DNA of 64,000 nucleotides. Source: UMGS1370 sp046957575. Its GTDB lineage: Bacteria; Bacillota; Clostridia; Lachnospirales; Lachnospiraceae. The stretch lies in NCBI GenBank assembly GCA_046957575.1, contig JBKUOG010000013.1:1-64000 (forward strand). The letters are read 5' to 3'. The translations under genes and the position numbers were made by a program. Positions 7,928 through 16,796 of the stretch are shown in pieces; position 1 is the first letter of the stretch; every line of letters begins with the position of its first letter. The notes beneath the pieces are model-generated. The model saw only the letters and a program-made list of their open reading frames with translations, made no database searches and was not told where the DNA came from.

Positions 7928-9370
7928 ATGAGTAAATTATATAGAGGGCATCGGATTGCCAGCATAGATCCCGGCTCCATTGCCGAAGAAATGGAACTGG
8001 AGGCCGGAGACTGCCTGCTGACCATAAACGGGCAGGAAATCGAAGATATTTTTGATTATCAATACTATGTAAACAGCGACCAGATGACCATGGTAATCCG
8101 CAAGGCAGACGGAGAAGAATGGGAACTGGACATTGAAAACAACTATGAGGACTTAGGCATTAATTTTGAAAATAGTTTAATGAGCGATTACAAGTCCTGT
8201 ACCAACAAGTGCATCTTCTGCTTTATTGACCAGATGCCTCCGGGTATGAGAGACACCCTGTATTTTAAGGACGACGATTCCAGACTGTCTTTTCTGCAGG
8301 GCAATTATGTGACCCTGACCAATATGAAGGAAAAGGACATTGACCGGATTATCCGGTTTAAACTGTCCCCGATTAATATTTCGGTTCACACAACCAACCC
8401 CCAGCTTCGCTGCCAGATGCTCCACAACCGGTTTGCAGGAGAAGCGTTAAAGCTGATTGACAAGCTGTATGATGCCCAGACTCCGATGAACGGTCAGATC
8501 GTATTGTGCAGGGGAATCAACGACGGGAAAGAATTAAACCGTACCATTTCCGACCTGACCAGGTATCTTCCCTATATGGAAAGCGTTTCTGTAGTGCCGG
8601 TAGGACTTTCTAAATTCCGGGACGGCCTGCATCCTTTAGAACCGTTTACAAAGAAAGACGCAGAAGAGACCATTGACTTAATCGAGTCCTGGCAGAAAAA
8701 GATTTATGAAGAACATGGTATTCATTTCATCCATGCCAGCGACGAGTTTTATATTCTGGCAGAGCGGGCTTTGCCGGAAGAAGAACGCTACGACGGCTAT
8801 CCCCAGTTAGAAAATGGCGTAGGGATGCTGAGACTTCTGGCTTCTGAGGTAAAGGAGGCGTTAGAAGAAAAGAAGGATAAAGAGGACAAAGACGCCATAA
8901 AAGGAGACATTTCCATTGCCACCGGACGCTTGGCTTATCCGTATTTAAAGAAGTATACCGACTGGATTATGGACGAGTATCCAGGCCGTAAGATCCATTT
9001 ATACGCCATCCGGAACGACTTTTTCGGCGAGCAGATTACCGTAGCCGGACTGATTACCGGACAGGACATTATGGCCCAGTTAAAAGGCAGGGAATTAGGG
9101 GATTACCTGCTGCTTCCGGCCTGTATGTTCCGCAGCGGCGAGGAAGTTTTCTTAGACGACGTAACCAGAACAGAGATACAAAACGCTTTACAAGTTCCGG
9201 TACGTATAGTAAAATCAAGCGGATATGACCTGGTGGAAACCATTCTTCATCCAGAGGAAGAAGACGGCCTGCCGGTCTATGAGGGCTATGAGCCGGAACG
9301 AATTTTTGAACACCGTCCGGGGGACCATATGGAAATTGGCCCAGACGGGATTGTGTTTGAGGTAGAATAA
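7928..9370 (+). CDS. DUF512 family protein with PDZ and radical SAM-like cysteine motif
   Basis: 480 residues. The N-terminal ~70 residues form a PDZ-like domain (IASIDPGSIAEEMELEAGD is the typical carboxylate-binding region). Then comes a cysteine motif SCTNKCIFCFID with C91, C95 and C98, a CxxxCxxC arrangement like radical SAM enzymes. The rest is the DUF512 domain (GRLAYPYLKKY, LLPACMFR). The family is common in Clostridia and cyanobacteria and sits next to der in many genomes; its reaction is not known. The ATG at 7928 follows GAGGAAGG. It starts the operon with der, plsY and gpsA. Confidence 0.88.
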   Translation: MSKLYRGHRIASIDPGSIAEEMELEAGDCLLTINGQEIEDIFDYQYYVNSDQMTMVIRKADGEEWELDIENNYEDLGINFENSLMSDYKSCTNKCIFCFIDQMPPGMRDTLYFKDDDSRLSFLQGNYVTLTNMKEKDIDRIIRFKLSPINISVHTTNPQLRCQMLHNRFAGEALKLIDKLYDAQTPMNGQIVLCRGINDGKELNRTISDLTRYLPYMESVSVVPVGLSKFRDGLHPLEPFTKKDAEETIDLIESWQKKIYEEHGIHFIHASDEFYILAERALPEEERYDGYPQLENGVGMLRLLASEVKEALEEKKDKEDKDAIKGDISIATGRLAYPYLKKYTDWIMDEYPGRKIHLYAIRNDFFGEQITVAGLITGQDIMAQLKGRELGDYLLLPACMFRSGEEVFLDDVTRTEIQNALQVPVRIVKSSGYDLVETILHPEEEDGLPVYEGYEPERIFEHRPGDHMEIGPDGIVFEVE

Positions 9371-9379
9371 GGAGGAACT

Positions 9380-10708
9380 ATGAGTAAACCAGTAGTCGCA
9401 GTCGTAGGCCGCCCAAACGTGGGTAAATCTACGTTGTTTAATGTATTGGCAGGAGAAGCAATTTCCATTGTGAAAGATACGCCAGGAGTAACCAGAGACC
9501 GGATCTATGCAGACTGTAACTGGCTGGATCGGAACTTTACCCTGATTGATACCGGCGGTATTGAGCCGGACAGCAAGGATATTATCCTGTCCCAGATGAG
9601 GGAGCAGGCAGAGATTGCCATTGAGACGGCAGACGTCATCATCTTTATTGTAGACGTACGACAGGGTCTGCAGGATTCTGACTCCAAAGTGGCAGATATG
9701 CTGCGCAAGTCCAGAAAGCCGGTTGTACTGGCAGTCAATAAAGTAGACAGCATCCAGAAGTTTGGCAATGATGTATACGAGTTTTACAATCTGGGAATCG
9801 GCGATCCGGTTCCGGTATCTGCAGCATCCAGACTGGGAATCGGCGATTTGTTAGACGAGGTTGCCAAACATTTCCCAGAGTCTCAGGGAGAAGAAGAGGA
9901 AGATGAGCGTCCCCGCATTGCAGTCGTTGGAAAACCCAATGTAGGCAAGTCTTCCCTGATTAATAAGTTATTAGGAGAAAACAGGGTAATTGTTTCTAAC
10001 ATTGCAGGAACGACCAGAGACGCCATTGATACAGAGATTACCCATAACGGAACCGACTACGTATTTATTGATACCGCAGGTCTCCGCCGCAAAAATAAGA
10101 TTAAAGAAGATCTGGAGCGGTACAGCATTATCCGTACCGTTACGGCAGTAGAGCGGGCCGATGTGGTGGTTGTGGTCATCGACGCTACCGAAGGCGTTAC
10201 CGAGCAGGACGCTAAAATCGCCGGAATTGCCCACGACAGGGGAAAAGGCATTATTGTGGCAGTCAATAAATGGGATGCCATCGAAAAGAACGACAAGACC
10301 ATTTACGAATACACTAGAAAAATAAAAGAAGTATTGTCCTTTATGCCGTATGCAGAATATTTATTTATCTCTGCAGAAACTGGACAGCGTTTAAACAAGC
10401 TGTTTGACTTAATCGACATGGTAAGGGAAAACCAGACTTTACGAATCGCTACCGGCGTATTAAATGAGATTATGACGGAAGCTGTAGCAATGCAGCAGCC
10501 GCCGTCTGATAAGGGCAAACGGTTAAAGCTTTACTACATGACCCAGGTGGCAGTAAAACCGCCCACATTTGTTATCTTTGTAAATGACAAAGAACTGATG
10601 CATTTTTCCTATACCAGATATCTGGAAAACAAAATCAGAGAAGCATTTGGTTTCCGCGGCACTGCCCTGCGGTTCTTAATCAGGGAGAGAAAAGCAAAGG
10701 AGCAATAA
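9380..10708 (+). CDS. der: Ribosome biogenesis GTPase Der (EngA)
   Basis: Two tandem GTPase domains, the hallmark of Der. The P-loops are GRPNVGKS (residues 10-17) and GKPNVGKS (about 184-191); both are followed by DTPGVTRD / GTTRD switch regions and NKVD / NKWD specificity motifs. The C-terminal ~80 residues form the KH-like domain. It acts in 50S subunit assembly. The 442-residue length is standard. The start follows AAGGAGGAACT, ten bases after the DUF512 stop. Confidence 0.97.
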   Translation: MSKPVVAVVGRPNVGKSTLFNVLAGEAISIVKDTPGVTRDRIYADCNWLDRNFTLIDTGGIEPDSKDIILSQMREQAEIAIETADVIIFIVDVRQGLQDSDSKVADMLRKSRKPVVLAVNKVDSIQKFGNDVYEFYNLGIGDPVPVSAASRLGIGDLLDEVAKHFPESQGEEEEDERPRIAVVGKPNVGKSSLINKLLGENRVIVSNIAGTTRDAIDTEITHNGTDYVFIDTAGLRRKNKIKEDLERYSIIRTVTAVERADVVVVVIDATEGVTEQDAKIAGIAHDRGKGIIVAVNKWDAIEKNDKTIYEYTRKIKEVLSFMPYAEYLFISAETGQRLNKLFDLIDMVRENQTLRIATGVLNEIMTEAVAMQQPPSDKGKRLKLYYMTQVAVKPPTFVIFVNDKELMHFSYTRYLENKIREAFGFRGTALRFLIRERKAKEQ

Positions 10709-10710
10709 GA

Positions 10711-11385
10711 ATGGAACGGGTATTATGTCTTGCAATCGGATATGTATTTGGACTTATTCAGACCGGATATTTTTATGGGAAGCTCCATGGAGTGGATATC
10801 CGTAACCATGGAAGCGGCAACTCCGGCACTACCAATGCCCTGCGGGTCCTGGGAAAAAAGGCGGGGCTTATCGTATTTGCCGGAGACTTTTTAAAAACCT
10901 TTGTGCCCTGCGTTCTGGTAAGAATGTTTCTGGGAGACGGAGCGCTGTACAGTCATGTTTTGGTTCTTTACACAGGTCTGGGCGTTACCCTGGGACACAA
11001 TTACCCATTTTATTTAGGTTTTAAAGGGGGCAAAGGAATCGCGGCCATGGCTGGCATTTTAATGGCCAGTGACTGGCGGATTACATTAATCTGTGCGGCG
11101 GTATTTATTGGCACGGTTGTCATTACCCGCTACGTATCTTTAGGGTCCCTTCTGGTAGCGGCTATTTTTCTGGCTATGACAGCGTATTTTACCTTTACCG
11201 GAAGTTATGGGACGGCTGTACTCCATGATGTGTCTGGTATGACTTCCCTGAATACATCGTATCTCCAATGGGAATGCGTGGCAGCCGCATTTGTCATTGC
11301 GGCTATGGCCTTCTGGCGCCACCGCGCCAATATTAAGCGGCTGCTCCATGGAACAGAAAATAAACTTGGAGCAAAAAAATCTTAA
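10711..11385 (+). CDS. plsY: Glycerol-3-phosphate acyltransferase PlsY
   Basis: Integral membrane enzyme that transfers the acyl group of acyl-phosphate to glycerol 3-phosphate, the first step of phospholipid synthesis. The family signature GSGNSGTTNALRVLGKK (about residues 36-52) and HNYPFYLGFKGGKG (about 95-108) are present, with several hydrophobic helices around them. Length (224 aa) is typical. It begins two bases after der and precedes gpsA, which supplies its substrate glycerol 3-phosphate, so the two genes form a functional pair. Confidence 0.96.
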   Translation: MERVLCLAIGYVFGLIQTGYFYGKLHGVDIRNHGSGNSGTTNALRVLGKKAGLIVFAGDFLKTFVPCVLVRMFLGDGALYSHVLVLYTGLGVTLGHNYPFYLGFKGGKGIAAMAGILMASDWRITLICAAVFIGTVVITRYVSLGSLLVAAIFLAMTAYFTFTGSYGTAVLHDVSGMTSLNTSYLQWECVAAAFVIAAMAFWRHRANIKRLLHGTENKLGAKKS

Positions 11386-11408
11386 AAGGCAGAGAAGGAG
11401 AATGAAAC

Positions 11409-12419
11409 ATGGCAGCGATTGGGGTAATTGGTTCCGGAACATGGGGAACCGCATTGGCTGTTTTACTGGTTCAAAATAAAAATCAGGTTGCATTGTGGTC
11501 TGCTTTTGCAGAAGAAGCGGATAAAATCAGGACAGAAAGAAAACACCCAAACCTTCCAGAAGCCGTAATTCCGGAAGAATTAGAGATTACTACGGATTTA
11601 CAGGCAGCTATGGAAGGAAAAGAGATTCTGGTTCTGGCGGTTCCTTCTATTTTTGTCCGTCAGACAGCGGCAAAGATAGCTCCTTTCTGCAAAAAAGGCC
11701 AGATTGTGGTCAATGTGTCAAAAGGAATTGAGGAAAAGACTTTAAAAACTCTGTCCGAGGTTATAGAAGAGGAACTTCCCATGGCTGACGTGGCAGTCCT
11801 TTCCGGACCCAGTCATGCAGAAGAGGTCAGCCGTCTCCTTCCCACCACCTGTGTGGCAGGAGCTCATAAAAGAGAGACCGCCGAGAAGATTCAGACTGTT
11901 TTTATGAGTCAGGCGTTCCGGGTTTATACAAGTCCGGACATGATTGGCATAGAAGTAGGGGCGGCTCTTAAAAACGTAATCGCCCTGGCTGCCGGAATGG
12001 CAGACGGACTGGGGTATGGAGACAATACAAAAGCAGCGCTGATTACCAGGGGAATTGCGGAAATCGGCCGTCTTGGAGCAGCAATGGGCGGAAAGCCCCA
12101 GACCTTTGCAGGACTTTCCGGTATCGGCGATCTGATTGTGACCTGCGCCAGTATGCACAGCCGCAACCGTAGGGCCGGAATCCTTATTGGAAAAGGCTAT
12201 TCCATGGAAGAAGCCATGAAAGAAGTAAAAATGGTGGTAGAGGGTGTGTACTCTGCCAAAGCGGCTCTGGCCTTGTCCAAGAAGTACCAGGTGCCGATGC
12301 CAATCGTCGAGCAGGTCAACCAGATTTTATTTGAAGGAAAGCCGGCAAAAGAAGCAGTGGCGGATTTAATGCTTCGGGATCGCCAGATTGAGAGCAGGGA
12401 TTTGGACTGGGACGTTTAA
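11409..12419 (+). CDS. gpsA: NAD(P)H-dependent glycerol-3-phosphate dehydrogenase
   Basis: Reduces dihydroxyacetone phosphate to glycerol 3-phosphate for phospholipid synthesis. The N-terminal dinucleotide motif is GSGTWGTA (residues 7-14). The catalytic lysine region is VGAALKNVIALAAG (about 178-191), and GLSGIGDLIVTC (about 235-246) is conserved in GpsA. Length (336 aa) is normal. The ATG at 11409 has AGAAGGAG in front. It is last in the operon; a hairpin lies about 50 bases downstream. Confidence 0.97.
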   Translation: MAAIGVIGSGTWGTALAVLLVQNKNQVALWSAFAEEADKIRTERKHPNLPEAVIPEELEITTDLQAAMEGKEILVLAVPSIFVRQTAAKIAPFCKKGQIVVNVSKGIEEKTLKTLSEVIEEELPMADVAVLSGPSHAEEVSRLLPTTCVAGAHKRETAEKIQTVFMSQAFRVYTSPDMIGIEVGAALKNVIALAAGMADGLGYGDNTKAALITRGIAEIGRLGAAMGGKPQTFAGLSGIGDLIVTCASMHSRNRRAGILIGKGYSMEEAMKEVKMVVEGVYSAKAALALSKKYQVPMPIVEQVNQILFEGKPAKEAVADLMLRDRQIESRDLDWDV

Positions 12420-12471
12420 ACTCCTTCACAATAACCATTCGGAATAAGACCTATAAATAACGCTTATAATA

Positions 12472-12509
12472 CGCCTGTTTTTTCAGTGAAAATGAGAAAA
12501 CAGGCGTTT
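12472..12509 (+). terminator. Hairpin after gpsA, weak terminator
   Basis: Perfect 10-bp stem CGCCTGTTTT (12472-12481) with AAAACAGGCG (12497-12506), followed only by TTTC. The short T run makes termination uncertain, but it is placed just before the liv promoter. Confidence 0.5.
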
Positions 12510-12516
12510 CAAATGG

Positions 12517-12545
12517 TTGACAATAACCGGTTTCCTCACTATAAT
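12517..12545 (+). promoter_or_regulatory. Consensus housekeeping promoter of the liv operon
   Basis: TTGACA (12517-12522), spacer of exactly 17 bases, TATAAT (12540-12545): both hexamers are perfect. This predicts strong transcription with a start near 12552, leaving a leader of about 155 bases before livK. Confidence 0.85.
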
Positions 12546-12551
12546 TTAGAA

Positions 12552-12690
12552 AAGCTTTCGAGAAACGGCTTTTTGGCGAAGGTAAAGGGAAAATCCAGTT
12601 GCCGGAAGCCGTTTTCCCTGGCCGGAAGTGTACGCATAGGACGAACAGTGTCCGCCTATGAGCGGATATTCCAAATAAAACCAGGGGAAA
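12552..12690 (+). promoter_or_regulatory. Structured livK leader with alternative pairings
   Basis: The leader contains two helices that compete for the same bases. AACGGCTT (12564-12571) pairs perfectly with AAGCCGTT (12606-12613). AGGGAAAA (12586-12593) pairs perfectly with TTTTCCCT (12612-12619). GCCGGAAG occurs twice (12601-12608 and 12621-12628). A further hairpin CATAGG (12635-12640) / CCTATG (12655-12660) follows. No known riboswitch class is recognised and no strong terminator T-run is present, so the regulatory role is an inference. Confidence 0.4.
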
Positions 12691-12707
12691 GAAGAGGAGG
12701 AATTATT

Positions 12708-13931
12708 ATGAAAAAGAGAGTTTTAAGTTTGGTTTTAGCAGCAGCTATGGCAGCTTCCCTTACTGCCTGCGGCGGATCAGAGGGAGCAGAACAGACAACG
12801 GCTGCAGAAGCAGGAAAAACAGAGGCTGCAGATGCTGGCAGCAGCGGACAGGAAGCAGCAGACGGGACAGTGTGGAAGATTGGTTCCATGGGACCGCTGA
12901 CCGGTCCAAATGCGATTTATGGAAATGCAGTGGTAAACGGCGCCCAGGTTGCAGTGGATGAAATCAATGCAGCAGGCGGCATTAACGGTTACCAGATTGA
13001 ATACAAAGGCGCAGATGATGAGAGCGATGCGGAAAAGTCCATTAACGCTTACAACAGCTTAAAGGACTGGGGAATGCAGATTTTAGTCGGCGCAACTACT
13101 TCCAACTCCTGCATTGCAGTTGCAGCCAAATCTGCACAGGATAATCTGTTCCAGATTACTCCTTCCGGTTCTGCAGTAGAGTGCGCAGAAAATCCCAACG
13201 TATTCCGTGTCTGCTTCTCCGATCCGGATCAGGGCGCAGCTTCTGCAAAATATATTGGCGAGCACAAGCTGGCAACAAAGGTTGCGGTAATCTACGACAG
13301 TTCTGACGTGTATTCCAGTGGTATTTATTCAAAGTTTGCAGCAGAGGCTGCTAACCAGGGATTAGAGATTGTAGCAGAAGAAGCATTTACTGCAGATACC
13401 AATAAAGATTTTACTACCCAGTTACAGAAGGCAAAAGATGCAGGCGCTGAGTTAGTATTCCTTCCATTCTACTATACTGAGGCGGCTCTGGTATTAAGCC
13501 AGGCAAACACAATGGGATGGGATCCAATCTTCTTCGGATGCGACGGTATGGACGGCATCTTAGGCGTGAAGAACTTTGATACCAGCCTGGCAGAAGGCCT
13601 GATGCTTCTGACTCCATTTGCAGCCGATGCAGCCGATGACTTAACCGTTAATTTTGTTACGACTTACAAAGAGAAATACGGCGACACCCCAATCCAGTTT
13701 GCAGCAGATGCATACGACGCAGTATATGCAGTAAAGGCAGCAATCGAGGATGCAGGCGCAACTCCGGATATGAGCGTATCTGACATTTGCGAAGCAATGA
13801 AAGCTTCTATGGTTAAGGTTTCCGTAGACGGCCTGACTGGCGCAGGCATGACCTGGAATGCAGACGGAGAACCTTCTAAGGCGCCAAAGGCAGTAAAGAT
13901 TGAAAACGGCGCTTACGTTTCTATGGAATAA
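12708..13931 (+). CDS. livK: Branched-chain amino acid ABC transporter substrate-binding lipoprotein
   Basis: The reading frame is open further upstream, but the start is at 12708, where GAGGAGGAATT precedes ATG and the product begins with a lipoprotein signal peptide. That signal is MKKRVLSLVLAAAMAA and the lipobox LTAC, with C at about residue 21. A Gln/Glu/Ala-rich linker follows, then a periplasmic-binding fold of the Leu/Ile/Val type (GSMGPLTGPNAIYGNAVVNG is the usual opening). The mature protein would be lipid-anchored outside the membrane and deliver branched-chain or related amino acids to LivHMGF. The 407-residue length is normal. Ligand identity is inferred from family and operon only. 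Confidence 0.93.
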   Translation: MKKRVLSLVLAAAMAASLTACGGSEGAEQTTAAEAGKTEAADAGSSGQEAADGTVWKIGSMGPLTGPNAIYGNAVVNGAQVAVDEINAAGGINGYQIEYKGADDESDAEKSINAYNSLKDWGMQILVGATTSNSCIAVAAKSAQDNLFQITPSGSAVECAENPNVFRVCFSDPDQGAASAKYIGEHKLATKVAVIYDSSDVYSSGIYSKFAAEAANQGLEIVAEEAFTADTNKDFTTQLQKAKDAGAELVFLPFYYTEAALVLSQANTMGWDPIFFGCDGMDGILGVKNFDTSLAEGLMLLTPFAADAADDLTVNFVTTYKEKYGDTPIQFAADAYDAVYAVKAAIEDAGATPDMSVSDICEAMKASMVKVSVDGLTGAGMTWNADGEPSKAPKAVKIENGAYVSME

Positions 13932-13967
13932 TTATTTTTAAACAGATCTGATATTAAATGACAGGGA

Positions 13968-14014
13968 GCTGCTGCACAGTGGAAGCAAAACCAATTTCCC
14001 AGGCAGCAGCTTTT
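13968..14014 (+). terminator. Intra-operon hairpin between livK and livH
   Basis: Perfect 9-bp stem AGCTGCTGC (13968-13976) / GCAGCAGCT (14003-14011) followed by TTTTCT. A partial terminator here would make more binding protein than permease, as is common in ABC operons. Confidence 0.6.
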
Positions 14015-14046
14015 CTCGGCATTAAAAAAACAAGAGGTGTCACAAC

Positions 14047-14928
14047 ATGAGTTTTTTGTCCTATCTAATCAGCGGAATCAGCCTGGGAAGCGTATATGCG
14101 ATTATCGCCCTGGGCTACACAATGGTTTACGGCATCGCAAAGATGCTGAATTTTGCCCACGGCGATATTATCATGGTCGGTGGATATATGGTATTTATCG
14201 TAGTGAGCACAATGGGTCTGCCTCCGGCAGCAGGAATTATCACTGCAGTGGTGGTATGTACCTTATTAGGTGTGGTGGTTGAGAGGATAGCGTACAAACC
14301 TCTCCGGGGCGCCTCTCCGTTAGCAGTCCTGATTACGGCAATCGGCGTCAGCTACCTGCTTCAGAATCTGGCTCTGCTGCTGTGGGGAGCCGATACCAAG
14401 GCGTTTACCTCTGTAGTCAGCATGGAACCTTTACGTCTGGCAGACGGCCAGCTGATGATTACGGGAGAAACCATTGTAACCATTGCAACCTGTATTGTGG
14501 TTATGGTTTCCTTAACCCTGTTTATCAACAAGACCAAGACCGGTCAGGCCATGCTTGCCGTATCGGAAGACAAAGGCGCGGCAACCTTAATGGGAATCAA
14601 TGTAAACCGCACCATTTCCATTACCTTTGCCATTGGTTCCGCTCTGGCGGCAGTAGCAGGCGTGCTGCTGTGCTCCGCTTATCCGTCTTTAACGCCTTAT
14701 ACAGGCGCCATGCCAGGCATTAAGGCCTTCGTAGCTGCCGTATTCGGCGGCATTGGTTCTATTCCTGGAGCCATGATTGGCGGAATTTTACTGGGAGTGA
14801 TTGAAAATCTTTCCAAAGCCTATATTTCTTCCCAGCTTTCCGACGCCATTGTATTCTCTGTCCTGATTATTGTCCTTCTGGTACGTCCGACTGGTATTAT
14901 GGGCAAAAAAGTCAGCGAGAAAGTCTGA
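14047..14928 (+). CDS. livH: Branched-chain amino acid ABC transporter permease LivH
   Basis: Integral membrane permease of 293 residues with about eight hydrophobic helices. The N-terminal GISLGSVYAIIALGYTMVYG and NFAHGDI (about residues 37-43) are typical of LivH. The loop EDKGAATLMGINV (about 178-190) is the expected coupling region facing the ATPases. It forms the channel with LivM. AAGAGGTGT precedes the ATG. The TGA stop overlaps the ATG-ATG run at the start of livM. Confidence 0.95.
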   Translation: MSFLSYLISGISLGSVYAIIALGYTMVYGIAKMLNFAHGDIIMVGGYMVFIVVSTMGLPPAAGIITAVVVCTLLGVVVERIAYKPLRGASPLAVLITAIGVSYLLQNLALLLWGADTKAFTSVVSMEPLRLADGQLMITGETIVTIATCIVVMVSLTLFINKTKTGQAMLAVSEDKGAATLMGINVNRTISITFAIGSALAAVAGVLLCSAYPSLTPYTGAMPGIKAFVAAVFGGIGSIPGAMIGGILLGVIENLSKAYISSQLSDAIVFSVLIIVLLVRPTGIMGKKVSEKV

Positions 14929-14945
14929 TGATGGAGGAAACTGGT

Positions 14946-16016
14946 ATGAAATTAGAAAAAGATAAAAAGAACGTTTTAAAGAGCAGCTGGGTGACCTATG
15001 GAATGGTGGTCTTAGCCTATGTGCTGGTAGAAATTGCATTAAAGACCGGCCATATGTCCAGTCTGATGGAAGGCCTTCTGGTACCGTTATGTACCTATTC
15101 GATTCTGGCGGTTTCGTTAAATCTGGTAGTAGGGATTTCCGGTGAATTAAGCTTAGGCCATGCAGGATTTATGTGCGTAGGCGCATTTTCCGGCGCGCTG
15201 TTTTCCAAGGCTTTTAAGGGAAGCCTGGACCCGACCGTCAGCCTGATAATTGCCATTTTTATCGGCGCTGCCGTAGCTGCCGTATTCGGCATTCTCATTG
15301 GAATTCCGGTTCTCCGTCTGCGGGGCGACTATCTGGCTATTGTAACCCTGGCATTTGGAGAAATCATTAAAAATATTATTAACGCGATTTATCTGGGCGT
15401 GGATTCTTCCGGGCTTCATTTTTCCATGAAAAGCGAAGTGGCATTAAACTTAGATGCAGAAGGCACGGTTCTGATTAAAGGAGCACAGGGAATTACGGGA
15501 ACGCCTTTGGCTTCCACCTTTACCATTGGCGTGATTTTGCTGCTGATTACCCTGGTAATTTCCATTAACCTGATTAATTCCCGTACAGGCCGGGCGATTA
15601 TGGCTATTCGTGACAACCGGATTGCGGCAGAGTCCATCGGCCTTAACATTACAAAATACAAACTGCTGGCATTTACCGTATCTGCGGCGCTGGCAGGAGT
15701 AGCAGGCGTTTTATATGCCCACAACCTGACTACGCTGGCAGCTCTTCCGAAAAACTTCGGCTACAACCAGTCTATTATGATTCTGGTATTTGTCGTATTG
15801 GGCGGAATCGGAAACGTAAGAGGTTCCGTAATTGCGGCAGTTGTTCTGACCCTCCTTCCAGAACTTCTAAGAGGACTGAACAATTACCGTATGCTGATTT
15901 ACGCCATTGTGCTGATTGCAATCATGCTGTTTAACTCCAGCCCGAAAGCCATTGAATTCCGGGAGAGGGCAGCACAGGCATTCCGGAAAAAGACAGTAAA
16001 AAAGGAGGCAGCATAA
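14946..16016 (+). CDS. livM: Branched-chain amino acid ABC transporter permease LivM
   Basis: Second permease subunit. Hydrophobic helices run from about residue 14 onward. NLVVGISGELSLGHAGFMCVG is cut by the usual GxxSLGHA signature, and the RDNRIAAESIGLNI segment is the coupling loop. Starts are possible at 14928, 14931 and 14946. I choose 14946 because GGAGG (14933-14937) lies 8 bases before it. The product is then 356 residues, normal for LivM. The gene is followed directly by livG. Confidence 0.95.
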   Translation: MKLEKDKKNVLKSSWVTYGMVVLAYVLVEIALKTGHMSSLMEGLLVPLCTYSILAVSLNLVVGISGELSLGHAGFMCVGAFSGALFSKAFKGSLDPTVSLIIAIFIGAAVAAVFGILIGIPVLRLRGDYLAIVTLAFGEIIKNIINAIYLGVDSSGLHFSMKSEVALNLDAEGTVLIKGAQGITGTPLASTFTIGVILLLITLVISINLINSRTGRAIMAIRDNRIAAESIGLNITKYKLLAFTVSAALAGVAGVLYAHNLTTLAALPKNFGYNQSIMILVFVVLGGIGNVRGSVIAAVVLTLLPELLRGLNNYRMLIYAIVLIAIMLFNSSPKAIEFRERAAQAFRKKTVKKEAA

Positions 16017-16017
16017 T

Positions 16018-16782
16018 ATGGCATCACCAATGCTGGAAGTAAAAAGCTTGAGTATCTCCTTTGGAGGATTAAAAGCAGTAGACGGATTTGATATTACCAT
16101 TGAAAAAGGTCAGCTTTATGGCCTTATCGGCCCTAACGGTGCAGGAAAAACCACCGTATTTAACCTTTTGACCGGCGTATACAAACCAGATACCGGAAGC
16201 ATTGTTCTGGACGGAAAAAATATTACCGGCAAAAAGACCATTGAAATCAACCAGTGCGGCATTGCCCGTACCTTCCAGAACATCCGTCTTTTTAAAGAAC
16301 TGACCGTTTTAGATAACGTAAAAGCAGGCCTTCACAATCATCACCCGTATTCTGCCTTAACCGGTATTTTCCGCCTGCCTAAGTATTACAAGGTGGAAAA
16401 AGAGATGAATGAAAAAGCCATGGAGCTTTTAAAGGTATTTGACTTGGAACAGGAAGCCGGTTACAAAGCCTCTAACCTGCCTTACGGCAAGCAGAGAAAA
16501 CTGGAGATTGCCAGAGCCCTTGCTACAGAACCCAAGCTTCTTTTGCTGGATGAGCCGGCAGCCGGCATGAATCCCAATGAGACGGCGGAACTGATGGAAA
16601 CCATCCGGTTTGTGCAGGAAAAGTTTGACATGACCATTCTGCTCATTGAGCATGATATGAAGCTGGTATCGGGTATCTGCGAAAAGCTGACCGTACTGAA
16701 TTTCGGCCAGGTGCTTGCAAGCGGAGATACCTCTGCAGTATTAAACGATCCACAGGTTATCACAGCATACCTGGGCGAATAA
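16018..16782 (+). CDS. livG: Branched-chain amino acid ABC transporter ATPase LivG
   Basis: Cytosolic ABC ATPase of 254 residues. Walker A is GPNGAGKTT (residues 38-46). LSISFGGLKAVD near the start and the LivG-type signature SNLPYGKQRKLEIARAL (about 153-169) are seen, and Walker B is LLLLDEPAAGMNPNE (about 175-189). The PYGKQR form replaces the usual LSGGQ and is typical of the LivG group. It starts one base after livM, with AAGGAGGCA in front. Confidence 0.96.
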   Translation: MASPMLEVKSLSISFGGLKAVDGFDITIEKGQLYGLIGPNGAGKTTVFNLLTGVYKPDTGSIVLDGKNITGKKTIEINQCGIARTFQNIRLFKELTVLDNVKAGLHNHHPYSALTGIFRLPKYYKVEKEMNEKAMELLKVFDLEQEAGYKASNLPYGKQRKLEIARALATEPKLLLLDEPAAGMNPNETAELMETIRFVQEKFDMTILLIEHDMKLVSGICEKLTVLNFGQVLASGDTSAVLNDPQVITAYLGE

Positions 16783-16796
16783 GGAGGAAGAGAACT

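Noticed and set aside
12486..12707. N-terminal extension of LivK
   Set aside because: It would remove the lipoprotein signal peptide from the N-terminus and includes the promoter; the start at 12708 has GAGGAGG.
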